Assembly: GCF_021155765.1 (NCBI RefSeq)
Contig: NC_060115.1
Span: 5,870,493 to 5,934,492, forward strand
Direction: 5' to 3'
Length of the DNA: 64,000 bases
Origin: Diprion similis
Taxonomy: Eukaryota; Arthropoda; Insecta; Hymenoptera; Diprionidae
Shown here piece by piece: positions 13,052 to 25,562 of this stretch (positions are counted from its first letter, which is position 1; each line of letters opens with the position of its first letter). Under the pieces are notes generated by a model. The model was not told where the DNA came from. It saw nothing but the letters and a program-made list of their open reading frames with translations, and ran no database searches. A program made the translations under genes and the position numbers.

Positions 13052-13309
13052 ATGGCCGACTACGACAATCACTCACACAGTCACTCAAGCACGTAAGTGA
13101 TGTTCTGTACTGACTGACACTGTATACAGATGTCGCGAGGAGGTTTCCGTAGCTGGATTTTCACGGGCAGCAAAATGCTGCCACATTGTTTTGCTGCCTA
13201 AGTTCTTGGCCAATAAGAATGCCAAGAAAATAGGTAATTTGAATTCAGCGGACCAGGCAAAAAACACTGCGAGAAATAGAGAGAGATAAAAACAGATGTA
13301 TATATGTGT

Positions 13310-13355
<46 letters not shown>

Positions 13356-16300
13356 CAATGAATGGGGATAAAAAAGATAGCTACGTAAGCGAAAGTTATT
13401 AGTTCACGAGGAAATTCTTTAGAATTTTGGTTACAACGTTAAAGTGTCTTTGCTTAGAAGGACATATCCGAAAATTTATGAACTTATTTTGAATTATCTA
13501 GTTTTTGATTTTTCTGTTCTATGCATCCACACGAAACACTAGTCGGGACAATTCGTGTAACTTCCGATGAACTTCCGACAGTTGCAGCGGGACTAGAAAC
13601 TTGAAGTGTCTGCCTGAATGAGGTTGCATCAGGTTGGGATTCCTCCAGTTCTACCATCATTTTACCACACGGGATTTATTCATTTATTTGCATAGAATCG
13701 ATTGTCATGTCAAATTTGGCCAATAAGATTCACCCTTATGCCTTCCTCTTCATATAAAAAGAGATAGGCAACTGACAGTTTCAACTATCAACTGTTACAA
13801 TAAGAGATTTCTATTCAAGCGCCGATGTTTCAGGTTCGTGTAACTCATTTTTATTAAGGCATTTAACTGCTAATAATATTAATGACATGTATACAAAATT
13901 TTTAATGAAAATCTATTCGCCGTAGGCATATTTATATTATAATTAAATGATTAATTTATGCGAAATTTAACCTGTAAAACATTTCTTCCTCAAGCTCCAT
14001 ATCTTATAACGTTCTATTATCTGTAACAGCAGTACTACTGGTCTATTCATGTCAGGTAAACTAAGGCCTCATTATTTGAAGCTTGAAGGAATATTGTTGA
14101 CTGGCTGTGACAGTTTAAAATTTGAATGCGCCAAAGGTTAGGACCGTAGAAGACGGAGGGTAAATTCTGATTAATTTCCCAACATCAAAAATTCATAGGA
14201 AATAAACATGTCACCACGAGGACCAAAACAATCGTATGTGGAACTCTTTTCCCGAATTTTTTGTTGTATTTAGTAGAAGAGGGTGAAAGGTATGAAATAA
14301 ATATTATAAAATATATTTTTGCAGCCGTCTGACACTTGTTGGCATGGCTCCAGAATTGAAGCTCCGACAGTATTGGATACCGAAGGATTTGCGTAAAGTT
14401 TTTGAGAACGGGATGAAACACTTTCCGGGAATTGATAATAAACAGGAAATTTATTTGGAAAAGGTAAAAAAAGTGATCAGTGAGAGGGATATTCAATCCC
14501 CTTCTTACATCGACAACCTGAAAATGCTGTTATACATGGAAGAGTATAATAGAGAACTTGAAATGAAAATGTACGATCTGGAAAAGCAAAAAATAAAAAA
14601 ATGCCCCAACGGAAAAGAGTTTCTAATTTACGTGCCAGGATTGAGCGAAGATCGGCCGTCATTGCAGTTATATGATGAAGTTCTACTGCGTAAATCAGGC
14701 AACAGTGATTATTGCTTTTCAACCATTACTTTCATCGGTGAGAAATATGTGAAAATCGAATCGTCGGCCAAGTAAGTAAGGCCTCCGTTTCCACTTGTGA
14801 ACAATGGACTGGCATGCCGAGTTATATACTCTCATATCCGATATAATGATTTAAGGGATGTTAAAACTGATTGCCTAATTACATTACAGATTTGCTAAGA
14901 AATTTAATGAAGAAGATCTGTATGATATTAAATTCTTGTTACCAAGGAGAACTTTGCAGTGTTGTCACTATGCCGTTGAATTGGTTGAAATAAATCAGCT
15001 GGTGCCTGCTTTGTTCCCAGAAATCAGAACCTCCTATAACAACTTATCCAAGTAAGTTTCTGTGGACAGGTATATGCTTTGATTATATGAAGTGAAAGCC
15101 AAAATAGTAGTGCACCTAAATTTAATAGGAAAATGAAAATCCATCAAAGAGTTGTCCAGTATTTAACAAAATATAATACTTCAGATTTAAGATTGAGCTT
15201 TGTATAATTCAGTTTTTGTGCCCATATTCAAAATTTTCAGAGAACTTAGTTGGTTTGATAAAAATATTGCTACTAATACCAAACAGAAGCAAGCGATTCG
15301 TAACATCGTCGCTAGAACGGCCCATCCAGCTCCTTACATTTTATTTGGTCCTCCTGGAACTGGAAAAACAGCAACCCTAGTTGAAGCTATTTCTCAAGTA
15401 AATATTTCATTTAAGAATAAATTGAAAATAACGTTTTGAATCGAACAAGCTTCTGATATTATTTGTTTCCATTATGAGACATGAGATTAAAATTTGTATT
15501 TTTAATGCAAAATATATGAGGAAACAAAATTCAGCTACTTTAGCTATTTGAGGTTTAATGTACGACAAAAAAAAGCAATTATTACTCAAGTCACAAACTC
15601 CATGCCGTCCTTAAGTATTGTAGTAGTTTCACAGCTGCAGTGTCCAAATGCGTGGACTATATGATATTTTTTGGATTAGTATTATGTTTCTCGTAATGAA
15701 AAAGATGGTATACTTGATGTCAAATTGAACAGATATGGAAACTCAACCCTTCGAATCGTATCCTGATTTGCACACCATCAAACGCAGCTGCGGATGAACT
15801 TTTGAAAAGATTATTGATAAACGTCCCCGAGCAAGACATTCATCGCATGTATGGGTCGTCACGAAACTGGTAGGTCCTTTCTCTCAACTATGCAACGAAT
15901 TTACCTCTACAGTGACCCAGTCAATACAAATGAAGGTATTTTATATTATGGATAATTAACAGGGATGACGTAGACGAAGAAATTCAACCGTGCTCTAACT
16001 TTGTCGATGGGGAAAAAATATTTTTACCAAAGGAACTCTTCATATTGAGGCGTATTGTAGTGGTTACTCTCGTGACATGTGCTAGGTATGTGCCAATTTA
16101 CTCTTATTGTAGTTTATGATGATAATAAAGATCACAAAGTTAATACAACAATAATTGGTAACTCGTAATGATGCCAAACATACTCATATGGCTCATATGT
16201 TTTAGATTCAACTCCTTCATATCGTTCTAAATTTGCCTAATAATTTTTTCTTTCTGTTCAGTATTTCCTTACATTAGCGGTATTAACTTTAGCGTCATTA

Positions 16301-18310
16301 TGATTTTGGAGTGATAGATGTTCGCATGTGTGAGACCAACGCATATAGAATTTATATTTGCTAAGTTTGGTAGTCATGGCTTGCTTTAAAATGTATGTGT
16401 TTCATTAAATTTGCAGATTACTCGCGTTGAAATTGTGGGAAAACCATTTTGCTTACGTGTTCATAGACGAGGGAGGCCAGGCAACAGAACCTGAAACGTT
16501 AATTCCCTTAGGTCTCATGAGCAGTGCAGATTCTTCCCATAAGGGACGCCTTCAAGGTCAACTAGTTATAGCTGGTGATCCAATGCAGCTGGGGCCAAGC
16601 ATTTCTATGAGAACACCGCAAAAATTAGGTGAATCAACTAATTAAATCTATTCCACTCGTAATAACGGCACATTGAGCTGGTTCCAACACCCCTCAATTT
16701 CACATTAAAACATTTATTTTCTTTTGAAGCAAAATCGATGTTGGAACGACTGATGGCACAATGTTCACCATACAAAAGAGATCAGTCTGGAAACTATAAC
16801 CCAAAATACATTACAAAACTTGTACAAAACTTCAGAAGCAATAAATTTATACTGCACGTACCTAACACCCTTTTCTATGATGGCGAGCTTCAGCAGTGTG
16901 GAAAAAGTGCAGATATAAATAGAGGGCTGGGTTTCAAAAAATTGATAAACAAATCCTTTCCTCTTATTTTTCATGCTGTAAATGGGCATGAATGCAGAAA
17001 TTCCAACTCACCGAGGTACTTTGAAATTACTTACTTAAAACAAGAGTTTTTCAACTGCTCACATGTGTGTTTTTTGACTTGTCCAACTGTATTTAACCAA
17101 GGTATAATTAAATTTGCAGTATATGCAACATGGCAGAGGTGGACGTAATAATGGTATACCTTGAAAGTTTGATTGGTACTAAACTCGGAGGTCGCAAATT
17201 AGAACAAAAAGATATTGGTATTGTCACACCATATAAACTCCAAAGAAATAAAATACATCAAGAGTTAGAAAACAGAAATTGGGACGAAGTATCTGTGGGG
17301 ACTGTAGAAATCTTTCAAGGCCAAGAAAGGGACGTCATTATTATGTCTACAGTGAGATCGCTTATGGTCAAACACAACGGAAGGGAACATCTTGGCTTTC
17401 TATCAAATCCCAAGGTATGCTATGTGTAATCAAAACTTACATTAACACCTTCGTTTTTTTAGAGCTCGATGACAATTCAGAATTAACCTTTAACACTTAC
17501 CTAATTCTGAACTTTTAAAACAAATTTGCCTTAATCGCGTGTTTTTTCACAGAGATTCAACGTAGCTATTACAAGAGCAAAATCTCTACTTATTACAGTG
17601 GGAAATCAACGTATCCTACAGGTCGACCCCTACTGGGATAAGCTGATAACTTATTGCAAGGAGAATAATGCGTACACTGGTGCGCGTTTTTATCCGAAAC
17701 AAAAACTTACAAACGGACAGAAAAAGAAACTCATTGCCAAGAAATATGTTCCACAGCCAGTTACTGATCAAGATTTCCAATTCCCAGACATAGACACTTC
17801 AGTCATTCACAAATTTAACAACTGCCAATTCTCAGAGAATCTTGTCCCAAGAAGGAGAGGACGCATGCCGAGAGTGAACATAGACCTCAACTCTTCTCCT
17901 CAATTCACGTCTGGTGAATATCATTTATGATTCATCAAACAGTTACATCTGAATCTTTTTGAAACACAGTAATGAATGGAGTTTTCTTATTCGTTTTTAT
18001 TTTTTTCTCTCCAGATTCTGGTGTAACCAGCACGTCAAACAGCAGTTCAACACCGGATTCAGAATTACAGGATACAGGTAGCAATTTTTCAAGTACCGAT
18101 GGACATATGCCACCCAGTAAAAGTGACAGCTTATCTTCAATCTACGATTCATCACCAGTGGACGCAGTATTAAATATTAGATCAATCAAAGATATTCTCG
18201 ATATTAGTTTCGATCTTGATGATTCGAATGAATCTACGACTTCTAGCAATGAATATGACCTTGATGATGTGTCTCTGGGATTAGAGAAAATACGGTTATC
18301 GGACGTTTAA
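13052..18310 (+). CDS. MOV10: MOV10-family superfamily 1 RNA helicase
   Basis: Ten common exons: 14325-14771, 14890-15051, 15241-15397, 15733-15869, 15963-16085, 16417-16628, 16730-17015, 17120-17414, 17553-17913, 18015-18310. Two possible phase-compatible first exons exist: 1a 13052-13092 ([13 protein letters not shown]) and 1b 14208-14233 (MSPRGPKQ), giving 838 or 833 residues. Motifs (1b numbering): Walker A GPPGTGKT ~248, Ia [12 protein letters not shown], motif II DEGG ~368, [22 protein letters not shown] and [30 protein letters not shown]. These define Upf1-like 5'-3' helicases of the MOV10/Armitage branch, which act in piRNA, miRNA or transposon control. The N-terminal ~200 residues of vertebrate MOV10 are absent, and the C-terminus is a Ser/Asp-rich tail. 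MOV10 versus Armitage orthology is not settled by eye. Confidence 0.9.
13308..13350. repeat. (CA)n-(TA)n microsatellite
   Basis: Compound dinucleotide repeat inside intron 1a of the MOV10-like gene, CA units running into TA units. Simple-sequence slippage is enough to explain it. Confidence 0.9.
13748..13840 (+). promoter_or_regulatory. Possible internal promoter of the MOV10-like gene
   Basis: A TATA-like CATATAAAAAG near 13751 is followed within ~100 bp by a possible exon end, TTTCAG then GTTCGT. It precedes alternative exon 1b (14208). The arrangement suggests a second promoter, but no transcript evidence is available, and TATA-like strings are common in this AT-rich DNA. Confidence 0.25.
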
Positions 18311-18683
18311 TGTATAAACAAAAGTGAGTGGAATTTGAAATGTGATGTTGATACATTATTTCACTGAAATCACGATGGTTCTCATGAAGTTACGTTTACT
18401 GTTTCACTGATTGAGTATTCATTTATGATGATGTCTCACGATAATATTTTAAAAATCCGTTAAACTTTTACCAAGAAATTACAAAAAATCACCTATTTCA
18501 ATGCAGATATCATTTTTAATAATACGTTTCATCTGTGAGTGAAAATCTTGTAGGTTTGCATGTGTTATTAATGGTGCAAAGTATATGACAGTAATATTGA
18601 AATGAACGTATTTTCCTATGCTTGATGAACAGATTGATGTGGTCGACGAACCTCAATCAAAAGCACAATTTTTTTTTTACATA

Positions 18684-18689
18684 AATAAA
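18684..18689 (+). terminator. Poly(A) signal for MOV10-like gene
   Basis: AATAAA 374 bp after the stop codon in AT-rich 3' UTR. Further weaker signals follow to about 19460. Confidence 0.45.
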
Positions 18690-20358
18690 AGTACGTTCGT
18701 AACAATTATTCTTTACTAATAGAATGTTCCAGAAAGATATGAATGATTGTAAGATTGATTCTATTTAAAAAAATATCATCTCTTTGATTCAATAATAGAT
18801 TTCACGGCGTGTATTATTTGTGAACAAACACAATATTCGATTATTAGATGCTTACTCATAAACAGTATATCATGACGCAGTCAAAGATTATAGAGACTAG
18901 GAATCTTGGAAAAATATTGAACTTTTATGATTTTTTGTAAATTTACAACTTCTCTGCATTTTTTATCCAAGTGGTTAGAGACGTACATGTCAATATTACA
19001 CTTAATATTATTATTTCCTACAATCCTTGTGTAACATTCATCATGTACGATGATAAGTTCCTATACACATTATTTGCAGTATTTGTTATTGGGGAAAAGA
19101 GATAGCGATAGAGATAGAGATAGTTTTTTGTTTTAATTTAGGCTAGCTTTCTGTGGTACCTCAGTCTTGTATAGCCTAATTGGCATATTATGGTTTGAAC
19201 AAAGTTTTACGTAAAATTTGTATGTTATGTTAAAATCGCGAATCTTTATACCTAATGATAAGACGATTTTAATCATGTTCAAGGAAACACTCCAACATTT
19301 ATGTGAGAAAGTTAGGCAACTATTCACAGTTGTCTTCGTGTATACAAGTTATTTTTTATACGATGTATGACTTTGTAATGTAAAAATTATTGCCCCGTTC
19401 AAGGCATTACTTTTTTATATCGTTAAACTTGTAACGATATCTTTTGTACCGATTAAATAAGAGAATGTTACAAAAAACTAATGACCATGAGTGATTTTGT
19501 CGAAAAAAAAAACCAACATGATTTACCCAACATCAGCTGTTTCGCCTAGCTGCTGTTGAAAATGATCAAATGATAAATAAATTTGCAAATGACATTGTAT
19601 GGTATTCACCCCCGAGTTACCTCTCTCTACGGAAAGCCAACCGTATTCGCTTCATGCGTTACTTAAAACACACACTATACATACATACACGACAGTAGGT
19701 GTAGCAAAAAAGCTCACACCTCTAACAGCGCCATCTATGGCGATAATAAGAACTTTGGGCTCAATGAATCGCATATACGAACTACGATCTCAATGCTTGA
19801 TTCCGTATTATGGTACTTCATGTACGAAGACCCGAGCCATGCAGTGATACAAATACGATATACACCAGTGATATACACCCAGTATTATTATATTTGAGTG
19901 GTGTACGGGTTGAATTTCATGGTCAAAACTCGTTAACGCAAAGAGGATTAGCACTGAGTACTGACAACAGTCATCAGTGGGATTAGATAGAGGGAACGCG
20001 CAGTGTATTTTGAATCAGAGTCATAATCCTCTTTGCGGTAACGGTTCATTCAAACACGGACTTATTAATAGAGTGCTGAACTGCAGATTCTGTTCAAGAT
20101 AAATGCTAATTGTAAAGAAGCAATTTATTTTCCAACTGGCAACTAACTAAAACAACGAAAACTTTAAACGTATCTCCAATCCTTTCATAACAGGTTAGGA
20201 TGTAATAAAATTCAGTATTTTATACCCTTGATTTTAGCACGAAATATAATCTGATCAATTACGTAGTTAATTTCGATAACCAGTAGTGAGTCCGTGTACC
20301 TTATTTTGATTTGTTCTCCTGCACAGGCTATTTCTTTACCATTGATTGATTTACAGAC
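18690..20358. other. Intergenic region MOV10-like / SAAL1
   Basis: AT-rich spacer. It holds a short inverted repeat (19931-20043) and a few GATAGA units near 19100. The open frame at 19599-19847 has no supporting features. The right end must contain the SAAL1 promoter. Confidence 0.5.
19931..20043. repeat. 113-bp inverted repeat, MITE-like
   Basis: Arms CGTTAACGCAAAGAGGATTA (19931-19950) and the reverse complement of 20024-20043 differ at one base. Between them is a second, smaller imperfect inverted repeat around CACTGAGTACTGAC. Size and terminal symmetry suit a very short non-autonomous element; no clear target-site duplication was seen. Confidence 0.6.
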
Positions 20359-22045
20359 ATGAGCACGATGGAAGAAGTGGACGATGATAGTAATAGTGAA
20401 GAGAATTGTCCAGAGTGTCAAATGGCATTACTGATGGATGCGAGTGATATAAGTGAATCTGACATGGAAACAATGAAAGGAGATACAATTGGCAACACTA
20501 TGTACAGTGCCAAGTGGATAATAACCGTCTTGATATCACTTTCAAATGTAAAAACTTGACTCGATCTGTCCAACAACTCTCACCTTACGATCAATCAAAG
20601 TCAATTCCCAACAAAAAAAGTCAGATTGTAACGATTCTTTCGACTGCTACTTTAATTGTTTCTTCAGGTAGACGAAACAGGGTGGTCAGAATCATTGGAA
20701 AAGGAGCTTTGCTTCTTATGGGACATGGCGGCGGAAAAAGATGTGACGCTATTTCTAGCAGAAAACAATTTCTTACAAATTGTTGAACTATCATTCAATG
20801 CTAGCAATGAGCCCAGATTGACGGTTTGTTTATATTTTAATATCATCTAGTGCTGGCTACTATTCTTGCATATCGCATGATGACAACAGTTTACTTTTTT
20901 TCTATTTACAGGAAATCCTTATGGGGATTCTTGGAAATATGTGTTCCCAGACGACCGTAATACAATCGGTAGCAGAAAGGGAGGAATTAGTTTCTTTGCT
21001 TTTTAATTTATTATTAACTAGTGATCCGGAAACGCTAATTCAACTCTTAAGACTGCTGCGGGTTGCTGTATGGGATATTCAACTGAAGGCAAGGGGGAAT
21101 ACGAATTCACTATGGTTGGAGCACTTGAAGAATTACCAAATACTTGGAACATCTTTAATTTTTATCCTAAACAGTTCAACCAATGGTGAATTTAATGGAC
21201 AATGGCTTTCTACAGTCGACCAGTTCCTTCATAATTGTAGTATTACCTATCCTATTTAATATTTTCCAGATGATTTACTGATAGCGGCTACAGATCTGAT
21301 ACAAGCAATATCAACCACGCAATTACCAAATGAAAAATTATTAGAATCTCTTTTTGGTATGCAACAACTACTTCCAGCTCTGATAGAATCATTCACGCAA
21401 ATGATACCCAAACAAGATGGAAATCACACAAGAAAAGAGCTCAAAGTAATTGAAAATTGGCTCACTATTGTGAGCAATTTATTAGAAGGCAAACACCTCA
21501 TGTTGTTTGAAGAGGAATACACTAAACATTTTATAGATATCCTTGATACTCTACTCAGGATACTACAGCCTTATGTACATTCTCACAATTTGATACCCTT
21601 GGATGAAATATCTGCTGTGTGTATTCACGACTCTGTGAAAATGATTCTAAGTTTCCAACAGAACAGATTACCCGTGGGCCCCGAATTCATATTTATGATA
21701 GTGACAATTATGTATCATCTGCAGTCAGGTGAGTAATAGAATAATTGTTGTGGGTTTAGACAAGTTTCTTTGACTAGATTGCTCGTTTATACTCATTTTG
21801 CAGGAAACCAATCAACTGATTCGGATACGAACAGCGATAACAACGAGTGGGAACTTTCAGAGTATTTGGAAAAATATTGGTTTAAAATATTAGCTTGGTC
21901 CGAACTGGATCACCTGCAAGACGTTCTACAAATGTGTGAAGATAGTATTGTCCAATACATTATGGATATAACCAAATCACACCGGTATACGACTAGTGCT
22001 ACAATGAGAAAACTAATAATAGCAAGTGAATCCCTAAGTCAGTGA
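20359..22045 (+). CDS. Saal1: SAAL1-like protein (serum amyloid A-like 1)
   Basis: Five exons, 20359-20547, 20668-20823, 20912-21185, 21270-21728 and 21804-22045, join in frame to 439 residues (human SAAL1 is similar in length). Matching landmarks in order: acidic start, GDTIGNTMYSAKWIITVL, LEKELCFLWDMAAEKDV, EILMGILGNMCSQT, SSTNDDLLIAATDL, then helical armadillo-like repeats and a short acidic stretch SDTDSNSDNNEWE. SAAL1 is a helical-repeat protein linked to cell proliferation in vertebrates; its biochemical role is unclear, so no precise function is given. An AG just before the ATG (20356-20358 region) allows a 5' UTR intron. Poly(A) signal AATAAA at 22208. Confidence 0.88.
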
Positions 22046-22207
22046 AATGATCAGTTATATTAATGTGTACAAATTAATGTAGGAACAATTTGTGTTTATT
22101 GATACCGTGTGCATTGTATTTTAATCAATTGCATAGAATATTGTTTTATGAAATGATGAATCATAGAACATTGGACGCTTACTTTCAATAGAATATTACT
22201 TGTCTTT

Positions 22208-22213
22208 AATAAA
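22208..22213 (+). terminator. Poly(A) signal for SAAL1
   Basis: AATAAA 163 bp beyond the SAAL1 stop codon. Confidence 0.5.
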
Positions 22214-22499
22214 AGATTCAAGCTCGAAGACACTGAATGTCTAATTACGCCTTGCAAAAATAGTATTATGTGCAACTATAAAGTAGAAAAATATAAATTC
22301 CATAATTAATTCTCAATAAAGAGAATATAAAATATTTCAGGAGATATTTTAAACGTGTTATTTACAAATATCATGAATGCTGAATACCAGGCATATAATG
22401 ATGCTATATTTCGACTATGATTCCTTTCACTCGATCTTTGACGTTAAAGTTCCAGTAAGCATGACAAAGATCATGTATTCGAGTTGTTGAAAGCAAATT

Positions 22500-23480
22500 G
22501 GTAAAATTTCTCTGTAGAAACAAATAGTGTTGATGATCTAGTTAAGACCACGAACAGTATTATCATTAACGTTATTAATAAACATGTTCCTAAGATTATG
22601 GTTAGGGATAGTACCCTCCCAAAATGGTTCTCCAAAGAGTTGATTCATAATTTAAAGGAGGAACAAAAAATGGGTCAACTTTATAAGTTTTATAAATATG
22701 ATTGTTATCATGGTTTATTCAGGAAGTTCAGAGTTTTGTGTAAAATTCTCTCCAAGAGAGTTGAATCTAGCCTTGTTAGTGAAACCAAAGCAGCATTGAC
22801 TGCTCACTGTAAGAAATTGCAGTGATATCTTAGTTCGATGAATGGCAAAGCTTCGAGGCAATAATGCATTATGATGGTGTAACTACCGAAAATGGAAAAA
22901 GTATAGCCAATCTGTTCGCATTCAAGTTTGGCAGTGTGTATAAAGACGATGATCTGAGTGAAACTGTGTTAAATTTTATTTATAACGATGGTATTGGGAA
23001 TATCTCACTAACCGAGCCTGATTGTATACACCCATTACTCGTAAAAAACTGTTTATTAATTTTATGTGAACTACTCACAGACTTATTCAATTATTCACTG
23101 CAAATCTGGGTTTGTCCTAATCAATGGGAAATGTCCTTTATCACCCCGCTTCATCAAGGAGAAGATATCACTGATGTGAATAATTACCACCCCATATGTG
23201 AGATTAATGTGTATGTTAAATTTTTTGATTCTCTAGTGTGTGAGAAGCTATCAAATTATTTGAGGAAGTATATTATTCTGGAACAACATGGTTTCTTGGG
23301 TTGTCGATCAACTTTGTTGAAAAAAAAATATTACAAATATAAATATTATAGATGCTATTTATACTGTGTCGGCAAAGGTCTTACATCTAGTTGATATAAA
23401 TCTGTTAATTAGGAAATTGAGACATTATGGTGTGTCTGGAACTTTGCTTAGGGCGATACTCTAGTCGATTTTGACATTGT
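22500..23480 (+). mobile_element. Decayed non-LTR retrotransposon (LINE) fragment
   Basis: Translated pieces resemble the endonuclease-RT linker and early reverse-transcriptase domain of a Jockey/CR1-like LINE. The linker piece (22598-22825) has LPKWFSKELIHNLKEEQK. The next piece (22864-23394) has MSFITPLHQGEDITDVNNYHPI, the decayed form of the family's P-L-K-G-D-N-Y-R-P-I segment, then LSNYLRKYIILEQHGFLGCRST. After a frameshift near 23320 comes LRHYGVSGTLLRAIL and a stop. The catalytic YADD region and both ends are missing. It has no coding capacity. Confidence 0.8.
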
Positions 23481-23519
23481 CGCATATATTTCCAAACGCA
23501 AAAGAGAGCTTAACAGCTT

Positions 23520-23570
23520 CATTCTATATGCAATTCTAAACAAAAACATTCCAATCTATTTTCATTTGAC
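23520..23570 (+). repeat. Dispersed repeat, copy 1
   Basis: The segment around AATTCTAAACAAAAACATTCC is about 70% similar over ~60 bp to 27650-27712, indicating a shared interspersed repeat, probably LINE-derived. Confidence 0.45.
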
Positions 23571-23643
23571 ATAGAACTAAAGAAATGGGATCATTTCTAC
23601 AAAATCGCAATTGTAAAAGCGTCTTCCAAAGTATACTCAGATA

Positions 23644-23666
23644 CAATGGTACATAATGTACCATTG
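23644..23666. repeat. Perfect 11-bp-arm palindrome
   Basis: CAATGGTACAT and its exact reverse complement are separated by one base. It may be chance in AT-rich DNA or an end of an unrecognised element. Confidence 0.5.
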
Positions 23667-24139
23667 CGACTTCATAGTTATTTCAATATTGTTTTCTTTG
23701 TATGTCAGGTATGTCCTGTCAAGTGAATAAAAAATAAGTAAATAAAATGCATAATCCAAAATACAGTCGCGAGTATAATTTCATGAAAGTTACGTTGTGC
23801 ACATTTTAAGACCCTATTCTTTCAGAAAGTTTTTTTTTTAAAGAGATTAATGTTTACTTTACGTTATTTGAAGCATTATTTGCGAAAAATACTATTTTTA
23901 GACCGTCCATAGTGGGCACTAAAAATGCCCAATAAACTTTTCCTAATAAAATTACAATTTTTCACTGAGACTAAAATTCAAACTAATATTTTATAGCCGA
24001 TTATAGTAGTTATGGAATAAATCTCCGAACCAATCAGTACTGAGAAACACGTTTTTGATCTATTTAGTCATCATGGAAACAAACATCTGGAAAAAATAAA
24101 TTGTTTGATTTTTGTTTTTCAATGGGGAAAGATTTATTC

Positions 24140-24220
24140 TTTTGTGACTCCCCGACTTCCCAGACTATTTTGTAAATTTCCCGACTTCCCAGTTTTTTCT
24201 GACCTCTGGTCACCGTTTCG
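24140..24220 (-). repeat. Interspersed repeat fragment (CCCGACTTCCC units)
   Basis: On the minus strand it reads GGTGACCAGAGG... with two GGGAAGTCGGG units. A related start (AGTGACCAATAGATCGGGAA) occurs at 43200-43265 in the Bap170 gene, pointing to a dispersed non-autonomous element family. Confidence 0.4.
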
Positions 24221-24270
24221 TCAAATCCTCTCATGAGGAAAACTAGAAGTTTGTCAATTACGTTTAAATC

Positions 24271-25562
24271 TTAACCTTTATTATTTGCATTATCAATCAT
24301 ACTACAAGGTATAAGCACTAATTTTGGAATCATACCAGGTGGAGCTATGAATTGTTGGGTATTTTGAGTCGAAGTTTGTCCGGAGTACTTTACTTCAGCT
24401 TCGGTAACAAGCTTACAAATTTCCATCTTTATATCAGCTTGAGCTTTGGCAGGTAATTTTTTCACAGTCTCTGCCATACTATCAAAGAAAAGTTCAATGC
24501 TACTTTTGCCCTCTGGGGCCAAATACACCTGATCAATATTAGTCTCTGTCAATTTTATGTCATTAGCATTTTTAGTCGGACTAACAGGAGTAGGCAGCAC
24601 TGTTGAATTTCTCAAAAAAATAGGTCCAGTAGTTGAACCATTAGCACTTGTTGACGGTATGATTAAATTTCCAGTATTTTGATTAGAATTTTTTAGAATA
24701 CTATAGGTGTTAGATACATCCACTGTAGGTTGGTGTTCGTATTTAGCTCTCTTCGGTCTTATTTTCCTAAATTTCGACTCTATCTGTTGGATGGGGGTGG
24801 TTACAATAACTTGCTGCATTTCGTTACTATTTGCAATTTGTTGGAACGAATTACTATCTTCCAGCATTTCGATCTTTTGATCCTCACTCTCATCCAATAT
24901 AGGATCTGCAGTCGTTTCTTCTAAGACTTCTAAATATTCCGTAAAATCATCGTCAGTTCTATCCTCTAATTGCTCCAAAAGTCCTTCTGTATTATTATCC
25001 CCAGCATTTATATCCTGTATATACTCCTCGGAAAGTTCAACACATTGCGGTTGATAATCTGATTCATAACTACCAAAATAGGAGAAAATTTATTGACCAA
25101 ATTGTAAATAAAATTTTGGTAATAATGAAATCGCAAATGAAAGAAATAGGTTATATTATCTTACGGAAATTTGAGAAAACTTAAATGGTCCTCAAATACC
25201 CATTTTTTCCGTCTGATTCCTTTGTCAGTCTTGTTTTTGTACTTTAATATGCGGCAGTAAGTATCCCTCAAGTTTTTCCACCGAAGTCGAACCCAGCCAG
25301 CTAAAAAGTTCAACCAGGATGTGAAATTCGCAGCGTAATTTCATCGTTGTAATAAAGAATGTGTCTCAATGATTGAATTAATCTTACGATCCAGGCCTAG
25401 TTCCAGCGCTATTCGTTTCCAAACTTTCTGTCTAAATTCTTGTAACTTAATTGCGCCACCTTTGACTTCAGAAATATAAAGAACAGGATGTTGTTCTATT
25501 GCCTCAATTATTTTGAGGGATATTTTGTGAGCGTCTGGGGGCATCGAGGGCATGGTCAACAT
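24271..25562 (-). CDS. MADF-BESS domain transcription factor
   Basis: Three minus-strand exons, 25562-25388, 25300-25165 and 25069-24271, join in frame to 369 residues. The N-terminal ~100 residues form a MADF (Myb/SANT-like) DNA-binding domain: IIEAIEQHPVLYISEVKGG, FRQKVWKRIALELGLDPGWV, RLRWKNLRDTYCRILKYKNK, KKWVFEDHLSFLKF. After an acidic and Asn/Thr-rich linker comes a BESS motif near residues 294-335 (SSIELFFDSMAETVKKLPAK, then ADIKMEICKLVTEAE). MADF-BESS proteins are expanded in insects, bind DNA through MADF and oligomerise or contact partners through BESS. No individual ortholog is recognised. Confidence 0.88.
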
